Assembly (NCBI RefSeq): GCF_035658495.1
Contig: NZ_CP141944.1
Coordinates: forward strand, 2,630,001-2,694,000
Length of the DNA: 64,000 bases
Source: Novosphingobium sp. RL4
GTDB lineage: Bacteria; Pseudomonadota; Alphaproteobacteria; Sphingomonadales; Sphingomonadaceae
Reading direction: 5' to 3'
Below the pieces are notes generated by a model. It ran no database searches. It had not been told where the DNA came from and was given only the letters and a program-made list of their open reading frames with translations. Shown here piece by piece: positions 36,525-46,841 of the stretch. A program made the position numbers and the translations under genes. Position 1 is the stretch's first letter. Each line of letters begins with the position of its first letter.

Positions 36525-38183
36525 TTACATATTCGGATAGTTCGGGCCGCCGCCGCCTTCAGGGGTGACCCATTCGATGTTCTGGGTCGGATCCTTGATG
36601 TCGCAGGTCTTGCAGTGGACGCAGTTCTGCGCGTTGATCTGGAGCTTCATGCCCGAACCGTCCGGATCGACGAATTCGTAGACGCCCGCCGGGCAATAGC
36701 GCGCCTCTGGCCCCGCATAGAGCGGCAGGTTGATGCGCGTGGGGACCGTCGGATCGGTCAGCTTCAGGTGGACCGGCTGGTCTTCCTCGTGATTGGTGAA
36801 CGAGTAGGACACGCTGGTCAGGCGGTCGAAACTGATGACACCGTCCGGCTTGGGATAGGCGACCGGCTTGTAGAGGTCGGCGCGCTGGAGTGTCGAGGCA
36901 TCGGTGTGATGCTTCATCGGCCTGGCCAGCCCGAAGCCGAACAGCGTGCGCAGCCACATGTCCGCGCCCGCCAGCACCGTGCCGATCTCGCCGCCCCACT
37001 TGGCGACCAGCGGCTCCGCGTTCTGGACGAGCTTGAGTTCCTTGGCGATCCAGCTCTCGCGCACGGCGGTGTCGTATTCGCCCAGCGTGTCCTGCTCGCG
37101 GCCTGCCTTGATGGCCGCAGCAATCGCCTCGGCAGCCAGCATGCCGCTTTTCATGGCGGTATGCGTGCCCTTGATGCGCGGCACGTTGACGAAGCCGGCC
37201 GAACAGCCTGCCAGCACGCCGCCCGGGAAGGCCAGCATCGGCACCGACTGCCAGCCACCCTCGTTGATCGCACGCGCACCGTAGGCGACGCGCTTGCCGC
37301 CTTCGAGAATCGCACGGATTTCCGGGTGCTGCTTCCAGCGCTGGAATTCCTCGAACGGGTAGACGTAGGGATTCTTGTAATCCAGCGCGGTAACGAAGCC
37401 CAATGCCACCTGGTTGTTCGCCTGGTGGTAGAGGAAGCCGCCGCCCCAGCTATCGGTCTCGCTCATCGGCCAGCCCTGGGTGTGGATCACGCGGCCGGGG
37501 ACGTGCTTGTCCGCCGGGATATCCCAGAGTTCCTTGATGCCGATGCCATAGATCTGCGGCTGGCAATCGGCCTCCAGATTGTACTTCGCCTTGAGCCGCT
37601 TGGTCAGGTGGCCGCGCGCGCCTTCGCAGAACACGGTGTACTTGCCCAGCAGGTTCATGCCCGGCTGGAAATCACTCTTGGGTTTGCCTTCGCGGTCCAC
37701 GCCCATGTCGCCGGTCTGCACGCCGATGACGGCGCCATTGTCGTCATGGAGAATCTCGGCGGCGGGGAATCCGGGGAAGATCTCGATCTCCAGCGCCTCG
37801 GCCTGCTCGGCCAGCCAGCGGCAGAGGTTGCCCAGCGAGCCGGTGTAGTTGCCATCGTTCGACATGAACGGCGGCATCACCAGATGCGGAAGAGAGAACT
37901 TCTTCTTTTTCGTGAGGTGCCAGTGCCAGTTGTCGGTCACGGGCGTTTCCGCCAGCGGGCAGCCGTCTTCGCGCCAGGTCGGCAGCAGTTCGTCAAGCGC
38001 CTTGGGATCGATCGTCGCGCCCGAAAGGATGTGCGCGCCGATCTCCGAGCCCTTTTCGAGCACGCAGACCGAAAGCTCAGGATCGACCTGCTTCAGCCGG
38101 ATCGCCGTCGCCAGTCCTGCGGGCCCACCGCCCACGATGACGACGTCATACGGCATCTCTTCGCGTTCAATCATTGCGTCCAC
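36525..38183 (-). CDS. Electron transfer flavoprotein-ubiquinone oxidoreductase
   Basis: Membrane-associated enzyme moving electrons from ETF to the quinone pool, 552 residues. The N-terminal FAD motif is VVIVGGGPAGLATAIRL. The C-terminal ferredoxin domain binds one [4Fe-4S] cluster through CPAGVY and CVHCKTCDIKDP near residues 485-530. An ATG nine bases inside is also possible. The etfAB genes are not in the window. It is divergent from the UDG-like gene. Confidence 0.94.
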   Translation of the reverse strand: MDAMIEREEMPYDVVIVGGGPAGLATAIRLKQVDPELSVCVLEKGSEIGAHILSGATIDPKALDELLPTWREDGCPLAETPVTDNWHWHLTKKKKFSLPHLVMPPFMSNDGNYTGSLGNLCRWLAEQAEALEIEIFPGFPAAEILHDDNGAVIGVQTGDMGVDREGKPKSDFQPGMNLLGKYTVFCEGARGHLTKRLKAKYNLEADCQPQIYGIGIKELWDIPADKHVPGRVIHTQGWPMSETDSWGGGFLYHQANNQVALGFVTALDYKNPYVYPFEEFQRWKQHPEIRAILEGGKRVAYGARAINEGGWQSVPMLAFPGGVLAGCSAGFVNVPRIKGTHTAMKSGMLAAEAIAAAIKAGREQDTLGEYDTAVRESWIAKELKLVQNAEPLVAKWGGEIGTVLAGADMWLRTLFGFGLARPMKHHTDASTLQRADLYKPVAYPKPDGVISFDRLTSVSYSFTNHEEDQPVHLKLTDPTVPTRINLPLYAGPEARYCPAGVYEFVDPDGSGMKLQINAQNCVHCKTCDIKDPTQNIEWVTPEGGGGPNYPNM

Positions 38184-38266
38184 GCAGCAAGCCCCTAGTT
38201 TAGTCGCTCGATTAATTTTCGCGAATTGCCTTGATTGGTGGATGGCAAGAGGTCAAGACCCACGCG

Positions 38267-39067
38267 ATGGATCAGGCCCCAAATCGGCAATTTCTGGACG
38301 ATATCACAGGTGCGCTGAACTGGTGGCGCGAAGCCGGGGTCGAATTCGACTTTCTGGACGAGCCCCGCCAGTGGATCGTGCCCGAGGACGAACAGGACGA
38401 AAACGGAGACCGGCTGCCCCCGCGTCGCCGCCTCCCGGTGGACGTCGACGCGCCGCCGCCCCGGCCCGCCCGGATCGACCCGGCATTGCTCCCGGCCGAC
38501 CTTCCCGCCTTCCGCGATTGGTGGATGAGCGAATCGCTACTGGACGATGGCGGCCCGGCCGGCCGCGTGATGCCGGGCGGCGTGGCAGGCGCGAAACTGA
38601 TGGTCGTGGTGGAAACGCCCGAACAGCAGGACCGAGACGAACTGCTCACCGGCCAGCAGGGCAAGTTGCTCGACGCGATGCTCGCGGCCTTCGGCACCCG
38701 GCGCGCGGATATCTATCTCGCCAGCGCGCTGCCCCGCCACGATGCGCTGCCGGACTGGCGCGCGGCGGAATCGCGCGGCGTGGGCGAAGCACTCGCCCGG
38801 CACGTTAACCTTGTCGCACCGCAGCGACTCATTGTGCTTGGCGGAAACGTCCTGTCGCTTCTTGGCCACGAATCACCGCAACGCGCTGCCGTTTTAAGAC
38901 AATTTCATCATGAAGGACTTACGACACCTCTCCTGGGCGGGTGGGGCCTCGCCGCGCTGCTGCAACAGCCGCGCGCAAAAGCGAGCTTCTGGAACGCCTG
39001 GCTTGAGTGGACGAAGTCTGAAATTGCACAGATGAAAGATGCCGGGCCGGAGGGTTCACAGTCCTGA
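38267..39067 (+). CDS. Uracil-DNA-glycosylase-fold protein lacking Fe-S cysteines and catalytic motif
   Basis: A 266-residue protein. After a Pro/Arg-rich N-terminal 90 residues, the C-terminal part follows the family 4 UDG pattern: KLMVVVETPEQQDRDELLTG and then QGKLLDAMLAAFG, IYLASALPRHD and LIVLGGNVLSLLG. The protein has no Cys at all, so the family 4 [4Fe-4S] cluster cannot form, and the catalytic GEAPG-type motif is replaced by VETPE. It is probably inactive as a glycosylase or has a new role. Start ATG 38267. Confidence 0.7.
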   Translation: MDQAPNRQFLDDITGALNWWREAGVEFDFLDEPRQWIVPEDEQDENGDRLPPRRRLPVDVDAPPPRPARIDPALLPADLPAFRDWWMSESLLDDGGPAGRVMPGGVAGAKLMVVVETPEQQDRDELLTGQQGKLLDAMLAAFGTRRADIYLASALPRHDALPDWRAAESRGVGEALARHVNLVAPQRLIVLGGNVLSLLGHESPQRAAVLRQFHHEGLTTPLLGGWGLAALLQQPRAKASFWNAWLEWTKSEIAQMKDAGPEGSQS

Positions 39068-39108
39068 AAGGACGGTTCCCTGCGGATGAACAGGCCAAAG
39101 AACGCCGG

Positions 39109-40944
39109 ATGGGTCGCACGATGCGGGGAATTGATTTGAAACGATTTGGCGCTGGAGGTTTGGGCAGCGGGGCTTGGCGCGCAGGCGCGGCCCTGATTGC
39201 CGTGGCCGGGATGACCGCAGCCGCGGCGCCAGCCTTCGCCAATAGCGCCGCTGTCGAGTATTTCCGCACGCGGGCGGACAATACCGCCGTTCCCTCGCTG
39301 CTCAGCCAGGACGATCGGACCTATTACAAGCAGGTCTTCGACGCGATCGACGCGAAGGACTGGACCACCGTGCAGCGAATGCTGACGGACCGTCCCGACG
39401 GCCCGCTGCACCAGCAGGCCCGCGCCGAATACTACCTCGCCTCCGGCTCCCCGAAGATCGAGCTTCCGGCACTGCAATCCTGGCTGGCGCAGGGCACCGA
39501 GCTTCCCGGCGCCGACCAGATCAGCCGCCTTGCGCTGAAGCGCGGCGCCCTCAGCGTTCCCTCGCTTCCTGCAGAGCAGCAGTTCGCCCGCCTGCCCACC
39601 ATGGCCAAGCGCGTGCGCCCCGCCTCCATAGACGACGGCACGATGCCGGCGATGATCGCCTCGGGCATTAACGACCGTATCAAGGCCGACGATCCCACCG
39701 GCGCGCGCGTCCTGCTTGACGGCATCGACGCCGGCCTCAGCCCCTCGGCTCAGGCCGAATGGCGCGAAAAGGTGGCCTGGAGCTTCTATATCGAAAACCA
39801 GGATGCGCAGGCCTACCAGCTTGCCCAGCTTGCCGCGATGGGCACTGGCCCCTGGGTGGGCGAGGCATGGTGGACGGCCGGGCTCGCGGCCTGGCGCCTG
39901 GGTGATTGCGACGGCGCTGCCGACGCCTTCTCCCGCGCGGCCCGCTCATCCGAGAACGCGGAACTGACCAGCGCCGCACATTACTGGAACAGCCGATCGC
40001 TCGTGCGGTGCCGCAAGCCGGAGCAGGCCGCCGCGTCGCTGCGCCTTGCCGCCGCGCGCGACGAAACGCTTTATGGCATGCTCGCCGCCGAACAGCTCGG
40101 CCTGAAGATGCCGGAACAGCATGCCGCCGCCGATTTCACGCCGACCGACTGGCAGGCGCTGCGCACCAATTCCAACATCCGCACCGCGGTGGAGCTGGCG
40201 GAAATCGGCAAGGACAGCCTGGCCGACGAAGTGCTGCGCCATCAGGCCCGCATCGGCTCGGCAGACCAGTACGCCTCGATCAGCCGCCTCGCCCGCGATC
40301 TCGGCCTGCCCTCCACCCAGCTCTGGATGGCCTACAATGCGCCTTACGGCGGCAAACCGGAACCGGCCAGCCGCTTCCCCACGCCCAAGTGGACCCCGGT
40401 GGGCGGCTGGAAGGTCGACCCGGCGCTGGTCTACGCCCATGCGCTTCAGGAATCGATCTTCCAGGCCAGCGTCGTCAGCCCGGCCGGTGCGCGCGGCCTC
40501 ATGCAGATCATGCCCGCCGCCGCCCGCGACCATGCGGCCTCACTCGGCGTAACCGGCAATGCCAGCGACCTCAACAAGCCCGAAGTGAACCTCGCTTTCG
40601 GCCAGCGCCACCTCCAGATGCTGCGCGACGCACCCGGAACCCAGGGCCTGCTGCCCAAGGTCATGGCCGCCTATAACGCCGGCATTCTCCCGATCAGCCG
40701 CTGGAACACCGAAGTGAAGGACCAGGGCGACCCGCTGCTGTGGATTGAATCGCTGCCCTACTGGGAAACGCGCGGCTATGTGAACATAGTGCTGCGCAAC
40801 TACTGGATGTACGAGCGGCAGGCCGGCGGCCAGTCCGAAAGCCGCATGGCGCTCGCACAGGACATGTGGCCGACCTTCCCGGGGCTTTCCGGCTCGCAGG
40901 CCGTCCGCATGGCACCGAATGGAGCTATCCTGCGTGGCAATTGA
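39109..40944 (+). CDS. Soluble lytic murein transglycosylase (Slt70-like)
   Basis: Periplasmic enzyme cleaving the MurNAc-GlcNAc bond with formation of anhydro-MurNAc, 611 residues. A basic start and signal-like segment (residues 25-45, AAAAPAFA) precede a long alpha-superhelical U/L domain. The C-terminal GH23 domain has the catalytic Glu448 in HALQESIFQ, followed by SPAGARGLMQIMP and AYNAG. An ATG at 39121 is an alternative start. Its stop overlaps the moaB start. Confidence 0.93.
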   Translation: MGRTMRGIDLKRFGAGGLGSGAWRAGAALIAVAGMTAAAAPAFANSAAVEYFRTRADNTAVPSLLSQDDRTYYKQVFDAIDAKDWTTVQRMLTDRPDGPLHQQARAEYYLASGSPKIELPALQSWLAQGTELPGADQISRLALKRGALSVPSLPAEQQFARLPTMAKRVRPASIDDGTMPAMIASGINDRIKADDPTGARVLLDGIDAGLSPSAQAEWREKVAWSFYIENQDAQAYQLAQLAAMGTGPWVGEAWWTAGLAAWRLGDCDGAADAFSRAARSSENAELTSAAHYWNSRSLVRCRKPEQAAASLRLAAARDETLYGMLAAEQLGLKMPEQHAAADFTPTDWQALRTNSNIRTAVELAEIGKDSLADEVLRHQARIGSADQYASISRLARDLGLPSTQLWMAYNAPYGGKPEPASRFPTPKWTPVGGWKVDPALVYAHALQESIFQASVVSPAGARGLMQIMPAAARDHAASLGVTGNASDLNKPEVNLAFGQRHLQMLRDAPGTQGLLPKVMAAYNAGILPISRWNTEVKDQGDPLLWIESLPYWETRGYVNIVLRNYWMYERQAGGQSESRMALAQDMWPTFPGLSGSQAVRMAPNGAILRGN

Positions 40945-41461
40945 TCCTGAGCGTACCTTCAAGCCGATCAACATCGCCCTTCTGACAGTCTCCGATACGC
41001 GTGTCCCCGAGAACGACACCTCGGGCGACATTCTCGCCCAGCGCATCCGTGATGCGGGCCACACCCTGGCAGCGCGCGCCATCGAGAAGGACGACGCGGA
41101 CCTGATCGCCGCACGGTTCAATGCCTGGATCGACGATCCGAACGTTGACGCCATCGTTTCCACCGGCGGCACCGGCCTCACCGGCCGCGACGTTACCCCG
41201 GAGGCCATCGACCGCGTGAAGGAACGCGACATTCCCGGCTTCGGCGAACTCTTCCGCTGGCTCTCCTACCAGACGATCGGCACCTCCACCGTCCAGTCCC
41301 GCGCCGCCGCCGCCGTTTCGCGAGGGACTTACATCTTCGCCCTGCCCGGCTCCAACGGCGCGGTGAAAGACGGCTGGGACGGCATCCTCGCCGAACAGCT
41401 GGACAGCCGGAACCGCCCCTGCAACTTCGTGGAACTGATGCCAAGGCTCAGGGAAGTCTGA
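40934..41461 (+). CDS. moaB: Molybdenum cofactor biosynthesis protein B
   Basis: A 175-residue MoaB/Mog-family protein acting in molybdopterin metabolism (adenylylation of molybdopterin). ALLTVSDTR, STGGTGLTGRDVTPEAI and FALPGSNGAVKDGWDGI are the conserved segments. GTG at 40934 follows GGAG by 9 nt and overlaps the transglycosylase stop by 11 nt; ATG at 40919 is less favoured. No other mo- gene is in the window. Confidence 0.93.
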   Translation: MAIDPERTFKPINIALLTVSDTRVPENDTSGDILAQRIRDAGHTLAARAIEKDDADLIAARFNAWIDDPNVDAIVSTGGTGLTGRDVTPEAIDRVKERDIPGFGELFRWLSYQTIGTSTVQSRAAAAVSRGTYIFALPGSNGAVKDGWDGILAEQLDSRNRPCNFVELMPRLREV

Positions 41462-41488
41462 GAAGTCAGGCGGTGCGGACGAATTCGG

Positions 41489-41534
41489 CGTAGCCACGGA
41501 TTTTGGCTACGGCCCCGAGGGAGCTGGGCTCCCT
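41489..41534. terminator. Two hairpins between convergent moaB and NAT genes
   Basis: CGTAGCC/GGCTACG (41489-41511, 7 bp) and AGGGAGC/GCTCCCT (41518-41534, 7 bp, 3-nt loop) fill the convergent gap. The T-runs are short, so this may be weak or bidirectional. Confidence 0.5.
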
Positions 41535-42376
41535 TAGGAAAACGGCGGCAGTCTCTCCGCATCCTCATCGGACAGCGCAATACGAAACAGGTCACGCAGG
41601 TTCTGCGCATAATCGCGCGCGTCCTCGATGGCGCGGGTTTCGCTCACCCCCTGGGAATGGATCGTGAGTTGCCGGTCGCTGAGAGCCGCGAAACCGCCAT
41701 CCAGCACCACGCTTGCGACGCAAAGCGTGGTGAACCGCGTGCCGGGCCGCGTCGAAGTCCAGTGATTGGCCATTTCGAGATCGTCTCCGGCCACTTGCGC
41801 AAGATCGAAGACATATTGCGGCTGCCAATCGCCGTGCGGTGCGCTGCGCCCATCGGTCGCACCGGCCGGACCGGCTCTTTCGAGCCGCCACTCACCGCCG
41901 AGTGATCCGCGCTCCCCGCTGCGCAGCAGGCGGTGCCAGGCCCCGTCCGGGGTCTGGACCTGCGCCCCGTCTTCCAGCGGAAGGGGCGGAACATAGCTGC
42001 CGCCGAACCCGGCATCGGCAATCCACGCATCGCCGCCGAGGTTGACCAGCAAAAGCGTATGGGTTCGCGGCGGAACGACGCCTTCCGGCAGCCCCAGCAG
42101 CACCCGCGCCAGAAGCGGCCGGTTCGCCAGCCCCAGTGCGGAAAGAACGTCCGAAAACAGCCTGTTCTGCTCGAAGCAATATCCCCCGCGCCCCTGCACC
42201 ACAAGCTTCTCGAACACGCTGGCGCTGTCGATCCGAACACCCTCGCCGAGCGGGATCGCGAGATTCTCGAAACCGATTGCACGCCGATGCGCCAGCTGAA
42301 GCTGCGCGAGCCCGTCCGGATCGAGCGTTGGGGCAGCCGGAAGGCCGATGCGGGCGAAGTAGTTTTCGAGGTCCAT
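41534..42376 (-). CDS. Arylamine N-acetyltransferase
   Basis: Transfers acetyl from acetyl-CoA to aromatic amines or hydrazines, 280 residues. The Cys-His-Asp triad is visible: Cys67 in GRGGYCFEQN, His106 in PRTHTLLL and Asp121 in WIADAGFGG. Start ATG 42376 gives the family N-terminus (MDLENYFARIG). It is a single gene. The physiological substrate is unknown. Confidence 0.93.
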   Translation of the reverse strand: MDLENYFARIGLPAAPTLDPDGLAQLQLAHRRAIGFENLAIPLGEGVRIDSASVFEKLVVQGRGGYCFEQNRLFSDVLSALGLANRPLLARVLLGLPEGVVPPRTHTLLLVNLGGDAWIADAGFGGSYVPPLPLEDGAQVQTPDGAWHRLLRSGERGSLGGEWRLERAGPAGATDGRSAPHGDWQPQYVFDLAQVAGDDLEMANHWTSTRPGTRFTTLCVASVVLDGGFAALSDRQLTIHSQGVSETRAIEDARDYAQNLRDLFRIALSDEDAERLPPFS

Positions 42377-42546
42377 ATCGCCTGCTCTGCCTTGCCTTCC
42401 CGCAGTGGGCAAGGCTGTGGATAAACATGCTGACAAGCCGGGCAGAAACAAGGGAACGATCGGGATAAGTCGGCGCCCTCCGCAAAAACGCAAAAGCCCT
42501 GGGAGACGGCGCTCGCAAGGCCTTGCAACCGCGGCGGCGCGGCGTT

Positions 42547-44271
<1,725 letters not shown>

Positions 44272-44288
44272 TCAAATGCCGATCGTAT

Positions 44289-45068
44289 CTAGATCAAACC
44301 ATTGTCGCTCATGCTGAAAATACCGCCCCGCGCGACGACGAAATGGTCATCGAGACTGAACTCCAGCGCGGCCATGACCTGCCGGAACGTTCGGGTGGAC
44401 TGGATATCATCGACACTGGGCGTCGGATCGCCGGAGGGGTGGTTATGCGCCAGCACCAGCCGCCGTGCATCAAGGTCGAAGGCGCGACGCACCGTGCGCC
44501 GCAGCGGCAGTTCGCAGCTCGACTGACGGGTGCCGATCTGGAACTCCTCGGCGATGAACAGGCCCTGCGCGGTGAAAAACAGCATCATCACGCATTCCTC
44601 CCGGCGGCCGAGCAGCCGCCGCGCAAGGTACTGCCTGAAAGGGCTGCTGCCGATATCGGTTACCTCGCCCAGCAAGGTTTCGCGTGCGGCGACGTCCGCC
44701 AGGTTGCGGGCGGCGACAATGGCGGCAGCGATCGCCTCCCGGGCGATCTCACCCGCATCGAGTTCCTCGGCGAGCGCCTGTGCCGACGCGGTATAGACCG
44801 TGTAAAGCGAGCCGAAGCGCTGGATCAGGCGGCGCGCAACTTCTTCGCTCCGCTGGCCGATGAAGGGACGTAGGATTTGCGCCAGGACGGATAGTTGCCC
44901 AGTTTCTTCTGCCGCCGCATATGAAAACCCAGCCCCAGCGCCATCGCCAGAAGCTGGACGTAGGACGGCATGATCGCCATGACCTGATAGGCCGTCGTGT
45001 GGATTTCGACGATCCCCAGCCGATAGAAATGGCTCGAAAAAGCGATAATCTGTGCCCCACCTATCCAT
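44289..45068 (-). CDS. RadC-like JAB/MPN metalloprotease-fold protein, start unresolved
   Basis: The C-terminal JAB domain is clear: LVLAHNHPSGDPTPSVDD with the JAMM-like zinc ligands, preceded by RadC-type RRTVRRAFDLDARRL. An HhH-like segment, ILRPFIGQRSEEVARRLIQR, forms the N-terminal part. No ATG, GTG or TTG occurs in frame between this segment and ATG 45068, which lies 244 nt inside the upstream membrane-protein gene. The coordinates given use that ATG. The true start may be a rarer codon (CTG at 44885 is possible) or arise by frameshift. RadC's DNA-repair role in bacteria is disputed. Confidence 0.55.
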   Translation of the reverse strand: MDRWGTDYRFFEPFLSAGDRRNPHDGLSGHGDHAVLRPASGDGAGAGFSYAAAEETGQLSVLAQILRPFIGQRSEEVARRLIQRFGSLYTVYTASAQALAEELDAGEIAREAIAAAIVAARNLADVAARETLLGEVTDIGSSPFRQYLARRLLGRREECVMMLFFTAQGLFIAEEFQIGTRQSSCELPLRRTVRRAFDLDARRLVLAHNHPSGDPTPSVDDIQSTRTFRQVMAALEFSLDDHFVVARGGIFSMSDNGLI

Positions 45069-45334
45069 AACGGGTAGAACCTGTTTGCCTTGAGCGCGAC
45101 AGCGCCGATAGCCAGAAGGCTGAACGTGTCGATCGCCAGATGGACGAGATCGACCCCCTGATAGAGCAGGAGGTCAGGCCCCCGCACAAGATGATAGATC
45201 CGGTCTACCACGATCATGCCAAGGATGATGCTGGCCAGGATACGTTCGGGCGCCGCACCGCGGCGCATGGCCACGAGGAAAAGGGCGAGATACGCGCCGT
45301 ACTGCACGTAGGCCCGCGCGCTCCAGATCAGCAT
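44825..45334 (-). CDS. Small polytopic membrane protein, unknown
   Basis: A 169-residue protein with about five hydrophobic segments (LIWSARAYVQYGAYLALFLV, ILASIILGMIVVDRIYHLV, LAIDTFSLLAIGAVALKA, WIGGAQIIAFSSHFY, VQLLAMALGLGFHM) and a basic C-terminal tail. Start ATG 45334 follows GGGGGG. No family is recognised. Its last 100 nt overlap the RadC-like frame. Confidence 0.7.
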   Translation of the reverse strand: MLIWSARAYVQYGAYLALFLVAMRRGAAPERILASIILGMIVVDRIYHLVRGPDLLLYQGVDLVHLAIDTFSLLAIGAVALKANRFYPLWIGGAQIIAFSSHFYRLGIVEIHTTAYQVMAIMPSYVQLLAMALGLGFHMRRQKKLGNYPSWRKSYVPSSASGAKKLRAA

Positions 45335-45395
45335 GCAAGCCCCCCATGGCCATGCCGCCTGAAACGCGCGGAGCCCGCGATCGGGCCTGGGTCGC

Positions 45396-45734
45396 TTAAG
45401 CCGATCGCAACATCGGCGCTTCTTCCACCAGTTCTGCGGTCTTGGGGCAGGCTTCCGGCTCGTCGGCAATGGCCTTGATATCGCGGCCGATGCCGAGAAG
45501 CTCGTGGTGAACACGGATCATGTCGTTCTGGGTTTCCAGCAGGGAGCGCTGGGTCTTGGCAAGGCGCATAAGTGCCGTCTGCCCCGTGAACGTGGCGATG
45601 CCATCCGCCTGACGCGCAAGCAGCATGGATTCCATAAGCCGCGCCGAGGCGAGCAGCGCAGAGTCGAGAGAAACTTCGGCCTCGGGAAGCTGACGGGCGA
45701 TCCGGGCAGTGGCAGAGGAAATGGTGATGGACAT
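45396..45734 (-). CDS. Small helical protein, unknown
   Basis: A 112-residue soluble protein beginning ITISSATARIARQLPEAEV after GAGGG. It is predicted mostly helical from its heptad-like middle section (LLASARLMESMLLAR, TALMRLAKTQRSLLETQND). It lies between the HTH regulator gene and the membrane protein, same strand. No family assigned. Confidence 0.6.
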   Translation of the reverse strand: MSITISSATARIARQLPEAEVSLDSALLASARLMESMLLARQADGIATFTGQTALMRLAKTQRSLLETQNDMIRVHHELLGIGRDIKAIADEPEACPKTAELVEEAPMLRSA

Positions 45735-45797
45735 GGAGACCCTCATCCAGCGTCATCGGCCCGTTCGATGCGCCTGTTCTTGTGCCGGGAGGCTGGA

Positions 45798-46337
45798 TCA
45801 AAGCAGACTGCTCAACCGAGTGGCGAAATCCAGACCGAACACCGCGACGAGGAGAAGTCCCCCGGCGATGGCAATCATGGCTGCCGTGCGGCTGAGGCCC
45901 GCGTTGGAACCATCGAGCACCTCCGGAACGATCCTGGCGTAAGGTTCTTCCTGCCAGGGCGCCGTAACCTTGAAGGTGGCACCATCGGCAAGCGTCAGCC
46001 TGTCGGTCAGTTCGTCCTGAGCCCGATCCTTGTCGAACATCGCAACAGCCGGAACCTGAGGATTCTTGGCTGGTATCGGATTACAGGCCGCTGCCAGGTC
46101 CAACTGATACTGCCTGTAGGCACGCGCCAGTTCCGCGCGCGGCGGCGCCCCCGTTCGGTTACGCACACCCTCGATACGCTGGTTTACGGCGCTTTCGGAA
46201 ATGCCGAGTTCCCAGGCAATCTCCTTGCTGGTGCGGTTTTCCGCGACGAACGCCAGCACCTCGTGCTGCTTCGAAGTCAGCACGGGAAAGATCGCCATGA
46301 TCTTCTGGACGTGCGTCAAGTCGCCGCTCCGCTCCAT
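45798..46337 (-). CDS. Membrane-tethered LuxR-type HTH regulator
   Basis: A 179-residue protein. Residues about 20-65 form a GerE/LuxR-like HTH (LTSKQHEVLAFVAENRTSKEIAWELG and VNQRIEGVRNRTG). A middle region of about 80 residues is unclassified, and the protein ends in one hydrophobic helix (AGLSRTAAMIAIAGGLLLVAVFGLDF), so the DNA-binding part should be held at the inner membrane. The start ATG 46337 has GGAAG at suitable spacing; ATG 46352 is an alternative. Targets are unknown; the three downstream genes are candidates. Confidence 0.75.
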   Translation of the reverse strand: MERSGDLTHVQKIMAIFPVLTSKQHEVLAFVAENRTSKEIAWELGISESAVNQRIEGVRNRTGAPPRAELARAYRQYQLDLAAACNPIPAKNPQVPAVAMFDKDRAQDELTDRLTLADGATFKVTAPWQEEPYARIVPEVLDGSNAGLSRTAAMIAIAGGLLLVAVFGLDFATRLSSLL

Positions 46338-46352
46338 CTGCCCAACTTCCAT

Positions 46353-46776
46353 AACACTATCGAACCACCCTCGTTCCGCCGAGCCCCCGCCCACGCAGTT
46401 CGTACAAAGCAATTATAGGTCGTCTGCAAACGCACTATCAACCCGTTACAGGCTACGACTTAACCAAATCCGACTTATCGCTCATCCACGACGCCATGCC
46501 GGCGGCCCGCCAAACATCCAGCTTCCAGCATCCGAATGAATTCAAAGCCGAATCGCCGTGTTCGCGCCCGGACAATACCGGCCACCCCTTAACCAGTTCT
46601 GCTCACTATCCGCGAGATTCGCGTCACTTGCGTCACGCCGGTTCGGCCAGCTCTATGTTCGAACAGAATTCAACCAACGAATGACCCAAAATGGATTAAT
46701 TGGTCACTGCGACCGGCATTTCCCGCCCCGCCCAAAGCAAGCGAGGTAAAGCGGGAACTGATACTCACATACGACA
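46353..46776. other. 424-nt gap upstream of the HTH regulator
   Basis: No convincing gene. The stretch is less GC-rich than the surroundings, with runs such as CCAAATCCGACTTATC, and is likely to hold the regulator's promoter and leader. Short frames here have neither ribosome-binding sites nor recognisable products. Confidence 0.5.
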
Positions 46777-46815
46777 ACGCCCTCGCGCGGACGGGTCGCG
46801 TCCGCACGAGGGCGT
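46777..46815 (-). terminator. Long hairpin after lepA
   Basis: A 17-bp stem with one mismatch, ACGCCCTCGCGCGGACG (46777-46793) and CGTCCGCACGAGGGCGT (46799-46815), 5-nt loop, 27 nt past the lepA stop. No T-tract on the minus strand. Confidence 0.55.
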
Positions 46816-46841
46816 CAATGTGACGGTTCGTGGAAGGGGCT

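Noticed and set aside
46496..46749. Short plus-strand frames of 62-63 codons in the gap
   Set aside because: No ribosome-binding site, no motif and irregular codon use.
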